Below are positions 35,216-43,152 of a stretch of 64,000 nt of DNA, piece by piece (position 1 is the first letter of the stretch; every line of letters starts with the position of its first letter). The notes beneath the pieces are model-generated. The model was given only the letters and a program-made list of their open reading frames with translations. It was not told the origin of the DNA and did no database searches. Source of the DNA: an uncultured Granulosicoccus sp. (GTDB taxonomy: Bacteria; Pseudomonadota; Gammaproteobacteria; Granulosicoccales; Granulosicoccaceae); NCBI GenBank assembly GCA_947499955.1, contig CANMQI010000008.1:124001-188000 (forward strand), read 5' to 3'. The position numbers and the translations under genes were made by a program.

Positions 35216-36036
35216 GTACTGTCATGCACTTGTCCGATATGCATTTCGGCACGGAGTCACCGCCCGTGCTGGCCGCGCTGACGCGGCAGATCGTCGAATT
35301 GTCACCCGATGTTGTCGTCATCAGTGGTGATCTGACGCAACGAGCCCGGCGACGTGAATTCCGGGCAGCCAGACGATTCATTGATGCGGTGAATGCTGCC
35401 GGCTGCGTGGTCGTTCTGGTACCGGGCAATCATGACATTCCCTTGTACAACCCGATTGCACGCTTTCTATGGCCATTCAAGCGCTACCGGGCGGCAATTG
35501 GTGGCACCGCAGTCAGTTTGACGCAGGTCGATAGACTGCAGTTCATTACCGTCAACTCGGTACGCCGGGAACGGCACGCGAGCGGGTATATCACGGCGCG
35601 TCGGAGCCGCGAAGTGGTGGCGAAGACCCTGCATCGCAATGCCGGTGACGTGACGATTGTCGTGACCCATCATCCATTGGGGACGACTGCCCTGGGTGAG
35701 GCCGATACTGACCATCAGGGTGATGTACAGACTTGTCGTGCCTGGCATGCAGCTGGTGTCAATCTGGTGCTGAGCGGGCATGTTCACCGACCCTTTCTAC
35801 TGGATGCCACTGAACAGCTTGTGCAGACCGGGGAGGATTCCGAGAGACCCTTGTGGATACTCAACGCCGGAACTGCCATATCGCATCGTGTCAGACACGA
35901 TTACCCCAATTCATTCAACCTGCTGCATTTCAGCCAGAGCAATGATGGCTGGGACATGCAGCTGGAACGATGGGATTACTCCAGTCAGGGCGCTCGCTTT
36001 GAAATGCATCTGGAGAGGCAGGTTGCGCTGGGGTAG
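35212..36036 (+). CDS. Calcineurin-like metallophosphoesterase
   Basis: A 274-residue protein with the complete metal-binding set: LSDMHFG, SGDLTQRARRREF, VPGNHDIPLYN, VTHHPLG and SGHVHRP. This order fits the CpdA/class III phosphodiesterase branch, which hydrolyses cyclic nucleotides or phosphodiesters. The ATG at 35212 overlaps the lipid kinase stop. Coupling to a lipid kinase suggests a phospholipid or its head group as substrate, but this is only a hint. Confidence 0.87.
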   Translation: MSTVMHLSDMHFGTESPPVLAALTRQIVELSPDVVVISGDLTQRARRREFRAARRFIDAVNAAGCVVVLVPGNHDIPLYNPIARFLWPFKRYRAAIGGTAVSLTQVDRLQFITVNSVRRERHASGYITARRSREVVAKTLHRNAGDVTIVVTHHPLGTTALGEADTDHQGDVQTCRAWHAAGVNLVLSGHVHRPFLLDATEQLVQTGEDSERPLWILNAGTAISHRVRHDYPNSFNLLHFSQSNDGWDMQLERWDYSSQGARFEMHLERQVALG

Positions 36037-36212
36037 CAAGGTTGCCAAAGGGCTCTGACTGCAGTAGTTTGCCTGATGAGAGACTGTAGTTCTGCGGTTA
36101 CCCGCTTCGGTATGCAGTGTCGACAAATCCGGCTGTGTATGGAACATGCCGGCGCTGAACAGTATCGCCTGGCGGGTGCCATTACATTCAATGCACAGCA
36201 GAGGATTCAGGC

Positions 36213-36422
36213 ATGAACGATGATCACATTTACAAGAAGATCGATCTGGTTGGCAGCTCTACCGATTCGGTGGAAGGGGCGATCAGCAACGCTGTCGAGA
36301 AAGCAGCGAAGACGGTCAACAACCTGAACTGGTTTGAAGTCACACAGATTCGTGGTCATATCGAAGAGGGCAAGGTTGCTCACTATCAGGTTGAGCTGAA
36401 GGTCGGCTTCAGGCTCGACTGA
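36213..36422 (+). CDS. Dodecin flavin-storage protein
   Basis: A 69-residue protein with the full dodecin pattern: YKKIDLVGSSTDSVEGAISN, the flavin-stacking tryptophan W40 in NNLNWFEV, and Q59 in AHYQVELKVGFRLD which contacts the flavin ring. Dodecins form dodecamers that hold riboflavin, FMN or breakdown products and shield cells from light damage. AGAGG lies about ten bases upstream of the ATG. It stands alone, in a window that also encodes BLUF and LOV-like flavin photoreceptors. Confidence 0.93.
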   Translation: MNDDHIYKKIDLVGSSTDSVEGAISNAVEKAAKTVNNLNWFEVTQIRGHIEEGKVAHYQVELKVGFRLD

Positions 36423-36445
36423 CCCGGATACGTCTGACAGCCGGT

Positions 36446-39208
36446 TCAGGTCTGGAGTGCATTGCACTCCAGCTCGGCCTGGTGAAGCAGATGTTCCAGT
36501 TTCGAGACCCTTGTTGATATACGGCTCCACTGGGCACCTGCGCATTCTTTCTCCAGTGCTTCGGCGGCATTGGCAATCTGATGGATCTGGAAAAGTCTGG
36601 AGACCCCCTTTATCGAATGTGCAATCTCGAACAGTGCCGTCGTGTCCTTGTCCGCCAGAGCCTGACGAAGATTATGGACATGGCCCGGTATTTCGCTTGC
36701 GTAGGTCTTCAGGGCATCTCTGGCCCATTCCTCGTTGCCCCTGACAGCATCTGCACAGGCTCTGACGTTTACCAGGGCCTTGTCAGGAACATGTCTTGAC
36801 GTTGCATCGGGCCTGGCCCACTGCATGATGGTATCCCGCACTTGCTGCACGGTTGCGGGCTTGGTCAGAATGGCGTCGAAACCAGAAGCCAGCGCACGTT
36901 CTCGCGTAGTCTGGTATGCATCTGCAGTCATTGCAATTATCGGTATCTGGGAATTGTTGCTCCCCCCTGCACGAATTCTTTCAGCCACCTGAAAACCATC
37001 CTGTTCCGGCATATGCAGATCGAGAAGTATCAGGTCGATGTGCTCGGTTTCGATATAGCCCAGTGCCTCCTTGCCTGAGGTGGCATAGATACCGCGAATA
37101 TCCAGATAGTCGAAGTACTGCATCAGCAAATCGATGTTGACCCTCTGATCATCCACGGCGAGAATCGTCATGGATGGTAGTTGCAGTCCAGAGGTGTCAT
37201 CACTGCAATAGTCGCCGCTACGTGTCGTGAAGCACAAACCGCCCAGCGCCATCTGCACATGTCTCTTGAGCTGGAGGAGCGAAGGCGTCTTGACGATATA
37301 GCCCGCATAGCCGGCCTGCTGCAGACGGGTCCTTGTCAGGGGGGTGATCAGACTGACCCAGGCGATACATGTCGTACAGGGCGTATACCGTCCGTCGGTT
37401 CCGACATGGGGGAGAGCGTCGGGGCCTGCCCAACGATTGGTCAGAAGGTAGTTCGGTATGCTGATGACACAAAGTGGTTCGTCTACTCTGACCTCGTTTG
37501 ACTGCCACACCTCGGCAATCGCCTGATCAAGCAGGTGTTGATTGTCATCGCGCAACGGCAGGTAGTCGTCAAAATATCGGGCTGGCCTGATGGCGACGTC
37601 TGGCGCCTGGCCGAGCCGCCCGTCCGATGTGGGGGCGGATACCTTCAGCGGCAAGACAACCTCCAGACGAGTACCTTGCCCTTCAGTGCTGCTCATCTGA
37701 ATCGTGCCACCAAGCAGACTGACAATGCCTCTGGATATATACAAGCCAAGTCCGGTACCGCCATAGCGGCGTGTCGTGGACATGTCAGCCTGAGTGAAAG
37801 CGGAGAACAGGATCTTCTGTTTCTCTTCTGATATGCCGATGCCGGTATCCTCGACGATGAAGCGCACCGTATGTTGCCCGGGTTGTGTGTCGAGAATGTC
37901 GGTATGGAGAGCAACATGACCGGAATGCGTGAACTTGATGGCATTCGACAGCAGATTGGATAGTACCTGCTTCAACCTGACAGGGTCAGTGTAGGTGTTC
38001 CGCAGTGACGGGTCTGGTATGGGGGCGACGTACAGCTCGATACCGCGATCCACCGCCTGCAGTGCTGCATTGTTGTTCAGATCGGCGAGCAGGTTTTCCA
38101 GATTGGTGCTGATGGATTCGATCGCCAGATTGCCGGACTCGATTCTGGATATGTCAAGGATGTCCTCGATGAGGTATAGCAGGGTGTTTGCAGATTCTTC
38201 GATCATGCCAAACTGGTCTATCTGAGTGATATCCAGGCCTGACCGGTTCATGACAGACAGGGTGCCGATGATGGCATTCAGTGGTGTTCGTATCTCGTGG
38301 CTGACGTTGGCGACGAACTGTGATTTGAAGGCGCTGGCTGTCTCCGCACTTTGTCTGGCCTGATCCAGTTCGGCATTCCTGGCCTCGAGCAGGCTCAGGG
38401 TTTCCTGCAGGTCGACTGTTGCAAGCCTTATCGCCTCGCTTTGTTGTGCGTGGAAACTCTGCAATTCTCTGGACAGATAGTTTATACCGTGTGCCAGCTC
38501 ATCCAGTTCGCCACCAATGCCTGTTGGTGGCACTTCGATGTACTCGTTTCTGGCGAGTGAGCGTACGGACGTGGTCAGGGAATGCACTGGAACGATGACT
38601 GATCGAGCCAGTCGATAAACAGCCGCAAGCGACACCGCGAGGCCCAGCCCCACAAACAGGAACGCCTGCTTGATCGCGTCATATTGCTGTGCATACGTCA
38701 GTGAGAGATCGACATCCAGCTCGATACGTCCGATGAGGCTGTTATCCACCGATGAACGCGCGGTGTCCAGCGGGTCGAAAAAGGGGTCCTCATAGAGCGT
38801 CAGATCGGTTCGACGAATGCTGGCCTTTACTGAACTCGACAAGGGGTTTGGCGAGAAAAGGTTCCGCGCTGATTCTGCAAATCTGCCGATGTCGACAGGG
38901 TGATGTTCAGGGTCCCTTATCTCGGATACCTTCACGTTACCCTGTTCATAATAACGAACGGCATGGATGGAAGGCACAGCCAGTATCGGTAGGGCGGCCT
39001 CCTCGAGTATCCCCTCGTTGTTGGTCGCAACCCCGAACTCAGCCGCTCGTGACAGTCCCTGCGCAAGGGTCAGGGCACGCTGCAGCTCTGCAAATTCACT
39101 GTGACGCACGCTATGCACAATGAAATGCAGACTCATCAGAATGCCGACCAGCAAGGCGGGTACAACAGCAAGCAATAGCAGACGAGTGGCGATTGACAGG
39201 TTCTTCAT
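36446..39208 (-). CDS. BarA-like membrane hybrid histidine kinase with HPt
   Basis: A 920-residue protein. Two membrane helices (about 8-30 and 183-203) frame a periplasmic domain, followed by HAMP, a coil, HisKA (His304 in NVSHEIRTPLNA), HATPase (LSNLLSNAIKFT, DTGIGI, GTGLGLYISRGI), a degenerate receiver (about 560-680), an intact receiver (Asp730 in LILLDLHMPEQDG) and a C-terminal HPt (His864 in IAHSIKGVSRLF). This is the BarA/GacS plan. Its start overlaps the stop of the periplasmic binding protein by four bases, so the binding protein may be its input. The response regulator is not in the operon. Confidence 0.88.
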   Translation of the reverse strand: MKNLSIATRLLLLAVVPALLVGILMSLHFIVHSVRHSEFAELQRALTLAQGLSRAAEFGVATNNEGILEEAALPILAVPSIHAVRYYEQGNVKVSEIRDPEHHPVDIGRFAESARNLFSPNPLSSSVKASIRRTDLTLYEDPFFDPLDTARSSVDNSLIGRIELDVDLSLTYAQQYDAIKQAFLFVGLGLAVSLAAVYRLARSVIVPVHSLTTSVRSLARNEYIEVPPTGIGGELDELAHGINYLSRELQSFHAQQSEAIRLATVDLQETLSLLEARNAELDQARQSAETASAFKSQFVANVSHEIRTPLNAIIGTLSVMNRSGLDITQIDQFGMIEESANTLLYLIEDILDISRIESGNLAIESISTNLENLLADLNNNAALQAVDRGIELYVAPIPDPSLRNTYTDPVRLKQVLSNLLSNAIKFTHSGHVALHTDILDTQPGQHTVRFIVEDTGIGISEEKQKILFSAFTQADMSTTRRYGGTGLGLYISRGIVSLLGGTIQMSSTEGQGTRLEVVLPLKVSAPTSDGRLGQAPDVAIRPARYFDDYLPLRDDNQHLLDQAIAEVWQSNEVRVDEPLCVISIPNYLLTNRWAGPDALPHVGTDGRYTPCTTCIAWVSLITPLTRTRLQQAGYAGYIVKTPSLLQLKRHVQMALGGLCFTTRSGDYCSDDTSGLQLPSMTILAVDDQRVNIDLLMQYFDYLDIRGIYATSGKEALGYIETEHIDLILLDLHMPEQDGFQVAERIRAGGSNNSQIPIIAMTADAYQTTRERALASGFDAILTKPATVQQVRDTIMQWARPDATSRHVPDKALVNVRACADAVRGNEEWARDALKTYASEIPGHVHNLRQALADKDTTALFEIAHSIKGVSRLFQIHQIANAAEALEKECAGAQWSRISTRVSKLEHLLHQAELECNALQT

Positions 39209-40191
39209 GGTTCGAAATCCTCGTCACTCAAGGTCTGGCCATTGATGATGCGACGGTCACGGATAAGACCCAGTGATCGTGCAACACTTTCGTTGTCTAT
39301 CACGGAAAAATACCGTGGATAAAATACGGTGGATGCATTCCCCAGTGGCAAAGTGTCTGAATGCAGTCGTTGCGCTACCTCGCGCAGAACCTGTGAAGGC
39401 GTCGAATAGCAGGTGATCAGCGCACCGGCCTTGACATAGGCACGACTGAAACCGATGACAGGCTTGTGGTATCCGTAGGCTGTCAGTAGTACGGTCGACA
39501 GGGTAGACGAGTTGAAGATGCTGCTGTCGGATGTTGCTATCAGAGCATCGTGCGAATGCAGAATATCGCTGAGTTGAGTCGACAGGGGATGTGAGGCAAG
39601 ATAGGGGAAATCATCAACAGTCGTTGGGTTGTCCTTCTCAGCGCTCCCGACGTCGGAACCGGAGAAGACCGAAAAGTGGGACAAAGAGGGGTAGATTCGA
39701 TTTGCGACGTTGGCCTGTCGGCTCACCGGCTGATCGATGACCAATGCCGATAGTTGATCGTGTTCTCCGATGTCCGACTCAAGGCTCTCGAAGCCTTCCC
39801 TGGTCAACAAGGTACACAGTATTCTCTGCTGCTCAAGGGATTTCACAGCGACTCGACAGCCTTCGGTGCCGGTAGCCAGGTAGAGGTCTGCGGTTGGCCA
39901 ATGGTAGTCGGCAGAGGCCGCCGTATCGGCATTGACAGTGTCGACCTCCACGGCGCTGAGTTCTTCGTCCACTGATAGCCTGACCAGCTGATTGACCTCT
40001 TCCCTCAGTCCCAGTATCAGCAGTATCTTCCGGGGTGAATGGATCGGGGATACGATTGTCTCTATAGTATTTCCTTCGGCAGCGACAGTGTCGATGCCTG
40101 CATTGTCGGTATTGTGTGCAGAGGCAGTGTGTACCGAACACAAGGAAACCAGATAGAGAATCGCCAACGATGCGAAAGACTTGCCGCTCAT
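39205..40191 (-). CDS. Periplasmic ABC-type substrate-binding protein (PF04392-like)
   Basis: A 328-residue secreted protein with a clear leader ending at TASA. The C-terminal half has the pattern of the ABC substrate-binding family PF04392 (DALIATSDSSIFNSS, AYGYHKPVIGFSRAYVKAGAL, then EVAQRL and LPLG). No ABC permease or ATPase is nearby. It sits between a TonB receptor gene and a hybrid kinase gene, overlapping the kinase start, so it more likely presents a ligand to the kinase than to a transporter. Ligand unknown. Confidence 0.7.
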   Translation of the reverse strand: MSGKSFASLAILYLVSLCSVHTASAHNTDNAGIDTVAAEGNTIETIVSPIHSPRKILLILGLREEVNQLVRLSVDEELSAVEVDTVNADTAASADYHWPTADLYLATGTEGCRVAVKSLEQQRILCTLLTREGFESLESDIGEHDQLSALVIDQPVSRQANVANRIYPSLSHFSVFSGSDVGSAEKDNPTTVDDFPYLASHPLSTQLSDILHSHDALIATSDSSIFNSSTLSTVLLTAYGYHKPVIGFSRAYVKAGALITCYSTPSQVLREVAQRLHSDTLPLGNASTVFYPRYFSVIDNESVARSLGLIRDRRIINGQTLSDEDFEP

Positions 40192-40221
40192 GGGTTCACG
40201 CTGATGCCGATGGCGTTTGTG

Positions 40222-42228
40222 TCAGGGAAGCTCGATCTGGAGCCTGGCGAAGTACTGATTATCTATCCTGTTTCTCTTCAGGTAATCAACGGTACCGCCC
40301 AGGTCCAGCTCGGCCTGAAACGCAATGGATGCCTTCAACCTGGCCAGTCTAAATCGTTTCTCGATTCTCAGATCCAGACGGTTGAGTCTGGACTTGTCCC
40401 TGACATCGTCCCATATCCAGTTGCTGGTGTAATAAAACTCACTGCTCAATGAAATATCATTACGCAGACCGACGCCTCCGAACAAGGTCAGTGTATTCCG
40501 TGGCAAGAGCCCACGTGGACCCAACGTGGAATCTTCGCCAAATGTATAGGCGTAGGCGGCTCTGACCAGGCTGTTTTTCGTGGGCTTGTGGTCGATCTGC
40601 AGTTCCGCGGAGCTGAAACTGTAATTGAAGCGGTTGCGGTAGGAGCGCGCAACCTGATCGAAGGTATCGCCATCGGCCTCATCAAGCAATTTCGTGCCGA
40701 TGAGCTGTTCCATGTTGTGATAGGACAGCTTGGCGTCGATACTCAGATTGCGCCTCGGGTTGTTGTGGTAGTAGCCGATGTCCACCACATCGATTGTCTC
40801 TCGCTTGATACTGCCGTTGTTGACGATAAACAGGTCTGTCACCCTGTCGCCCGTGCTGAGAAGGTATTCCAGTCTGACCTCACCCTCTTCTTCGAGTAGT
40901 AGCGGCGTACGTGTACCACGGGAAAAGCCGAGTCGAAAATGATGACCGGGAGCGTATCGGTGAGTCAGGCTCAGACGAGGGGAGGCGGAGACGTTGCTGA
41001 GTGAATTGTTCTCGACCATCAGACCGGAGTTGAATAACCAGTCCGGGTTGATGTTGTATTCGGAATGGGCAAAGAGACGCTGGGTCGAGACATAGCGAGT
41101 TCTCGAGTCATTGAACAGAAAACGGCCCTTGACGGAATCCTGCCTCAACGCTCCGCCGAAAACGATGCGATGATCGGTGTTCAGTCGCCGGGTTCGCTGT
41201 ACCTCCAGCTCATGTCGCGTTGAACGTGAGTCGCGGTTGACTGGTGCCTCAATGGTCAGCCCTGCGTGCTCGGGTTCTCCCGTGATGTCCTGCAGATTGA
41301 AGGTAGTGGTCTTGTCATCCTTGATGTCAAAGTAGTTGTAGTAATACTGCAGCCTGATGGCGTCATCTACAGCTCTGGCACGTTCCAGGATAATCTGTGC
41401 ATAGGCATTGTTCGTGTCCGTATATCCTACCAGGTCATTTTCCTGAACGATGCTGTCAAGCTCGGTATGACCTCCCTGTATGCCACCGATATCAACGGCC
41501 AGTCGGTCCACCGGATTGATCTGCCAGTGGGATCTGACCGAGGCGAGTTTGCTGCGCTCTTTGTCGGGTACGTTTGAAAATCCCTCATCACGTTCACTTT
41601 GCAGCGTGACTCTGTAGTGAGCGTTCTTTCGTGCCCCGTGGTACGAGAGAGTCCCTGTTCGAAATTCATTGCCCCCGGCTTCGGTATTGGCGAGCCAGCC
41701 GGACCGGGCTGCCGGAGCACGTGTCACGATGCTGACAACAGCCGAGAACGAGTTGGGCCCGAAGGTCGCTGCATTGGGCGCACGGGTCACTTCCACTCGC
41801 TCGATATCGGTAAGAGCGACCGGTAATTCACTCCATGGAATGCCGCCATAGAGCGGGACATAGGTCGGTCGTCCATCGACGATCAGTTGCAGACGTGGAT
41901 TGTATCGTTCGGAGGTACCGTTATAGGTTGCTGTGGGGTTGCCGTTGACCAGTCTGCCAATCTGAAAACCGGGCACGAGACGCAGGATATCGACAATCGT
42001 TCTGGCCCCGCTGAGTCTGATCATTTCAGCATCGATAAGAGTGATGGAGGCCGGCGAACTGGATAGCGGTTGAATCAGTCTGGAGGCCGACAGAACGATG
42101 GGAACATCGTCATCAAACAGATCCAGTTGCTCTTGTGCGTGTGAGACCTGCAACAGCGCTGAAACACAAAGGAGTGTGGGAAGCGGCAGGGTGTCACGCA
42201 ATACTCGAGATATTGAAGCAAATCGCAC
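40222..42228 (-). CDS. TonB-dependent outer-membrane receptor
   Basis: A 668-residue outer-membrane protein: leader ending at VSHA, a TonB-box-like DDVPIVLSASR, a plug domain (SITLIDAEMIRLSGARTIVD, LQLIVDGRPTYVPLYGGIPW, IERVEVTRAPNAATFG) and a long beta-barrel. The barrel ends QIELP without the usual final aromatic residue. Size suits a vitamin, metal-chelate or small-molecule receptor. It heads the minus-strand group receptor, binding protein, hybrid kinase, so it may take part in sensing as well as uptake. There is no anti-sigma signalling domain at the N-terminus. Confidence 0.87.
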   Translation of the reverse strand: MRFASISRVLRDTLPLPTLLCVSALLQVSHAQEQLDLFDDDVPIVLSASRLIQPLSSSPASITLIDAEMIRLSGARTIVDILRLVPGFQIGRLVNGNPTATYNGTSERYNPRLQLIVDGRPTYVPLYGGIPWSELPVALTDIERVEVTRAPNAATFGPNSFSAVVSIVTRAPAARSGWLANTEAGGNEFRTGTLSYHGARKNAHYRVTLQSERDEGFSNVPDKERSKLASVRSHWQINPVDRLAVDIGGIQGGHTELDSIVQENDLVGYTDTNNAYAQIILERARAVDDAIRLQYYYNYFDIKDDKTTTFNLQDITGEPEHAGLTIEAPVNRDSRSTRHELEVQRTRRLNTDHRIVFGGALRQDSVKGRFLFNDSRTRYVSTQRLFAHSEYNINPDWLFNSGLMVENNSLSNVSASPRLSLTHRYAPGHHFRLGFSRGTRTPLLLEEEGEVRLEYLLSTGDRVTDLFIVNNGSIKRETIDVVDIGYYHNNPRRNLSIDAKLSYHNMEQLIGTKLLDEADGDTFDQVARSYRNRFNYSFSSAELQIDHKPTKNSLVRAAYAYTFGEDSTLGPRGLLPRNTLTLFGGVGLRNDISLSSEFYYTSNWIWDDVRDKSRLNRLDLRIEKRFRLARLKASIAFQAELDLGGTVDYLKRNRIDNQYFARLQIELP

Positions 42229-42613
42229 GTATGTAGGTCTCCGTTGGAACTGCTTCAGACAAGTGCTGCGAGACGTGAACCCTGATGTAACGCTCGCATG
42301 CTCTCAAGAATCGTGTGGTTTCATCGACGGCGACGTTACGGATGTTTCCGAGGCTGCGCAACAGAACGTCCCTGAGTTTGTATAGTGTGCCACGTATGCC
42401 TGGACGTGAAAACCGGAAGGCTTGTGCTGACCTTGTGATGCCCGGTTTGGATTGTGTGAACAGCTACACGGTACGGTTATGGTGCGGAAGTATCTTGCGG
42501 GCTGGTGTCAGCAACCGGCACTCTCATTACTCAAGCGATCGAGCAAACAGGTCGATAGCGAGTGCAGAAGCAGTTTTTCTGACCGCTTTTTCAGAATCCA
42601 CACACAGGCCTTT
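42229..42613. promoter_or_regulatory. 385-bp divergent gap, TonB receptor / oxidoreductase-like gene
   Basis: This gap must hold promoters for two divergent operons, both with surface-sensing genes. The plus frame stays open from 42452 but the early part has no gene-like features. I see no clear riboswitch, Fur-box or palindrome. Confidence 0.35.
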
Positions 42614-43147
42614 ATGAAATATTCGCGCAAACGTTCGACCAGCGTGACAGCCGTGCTGCAGCTTGCCATCTGCCTGTTGATGTCATTTGCGGCAATGGTT
42701 TCAGCCGATGAACTGGCGCAGCCCGAAGGCGAAATCATACTCGTTGTCAAAGGAAGCATCATGCATACCAATGCACCTGGTGTGGCGCGCTTCGACTACG
42801 CCATGCTGGCTGAACTGGGGGTGGTTTCTGAACAGATCGATACCGAGTGGACACCCGCTGGCGCTGTGTTCGAAGGCATTCGGGCGCGTAGATTGATGGA
42901 AGCTGTAGGTGCGGCAGGCCGGCGTATCAGAGCAACGGCGCTCAACGATTATTCGGTCAGTATTCCGTTTGAAGACCTGGCGGCACACGATACGCTGTTG
43001 GCGTTCAGTCGTGACGGGAGGCGCCTGCGATTGCGAGACCAGGGGCCGCTGTGGCTGATGTATGTGCCACATGACCAGCCCGATGAGATTCAGTCGATAT
43101 TGAATCATCGCATGGTCTGGCAGCTGCAGACTCTGGAAATCGAGTAA
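42614..43147 (+). CDS. Periplasmic molybdopterin-oxidoreductase-like protein lacking cysteine
   Basis: A 177-residue protein; the ATG at 42614 gives a leader ending at MVSA. The mature part follows the sulfite-oxidase/molybdopterin-oxidoreductase fold pattern (TEWTPAGAVFEGIRARRLME, ALNDYSVSIPFEDLA, LRDQGPLWLMYVPHD), but contains no cysteine, so the residue that ligates molybdenum in that family is missing. It is five bases before a membrane GGDEF-EAL gene and surely co-transcribed. A role as periplasmic sensor partner is more likely than catalysis. Homology is judged from motif spacing only. Confidence 0.65.
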   Translation: MKYSRKRSTSVTAVLQLAICLLMSFAAMVSADELAQPEGEIILVVKGSIMHTNAPGVARFDYAMLAELGVVSEQIDTEWTPAGAVFEGIRARRLMEAVGAAGRRIRATALNDYSVSIPFEDLAAHDTLLAFSRDGRRLRLRDQGPLWLMYVPHDQPDEIQSILNHRMVWQLQTLEIE

Positions 43148-43152
43148 TCCTC

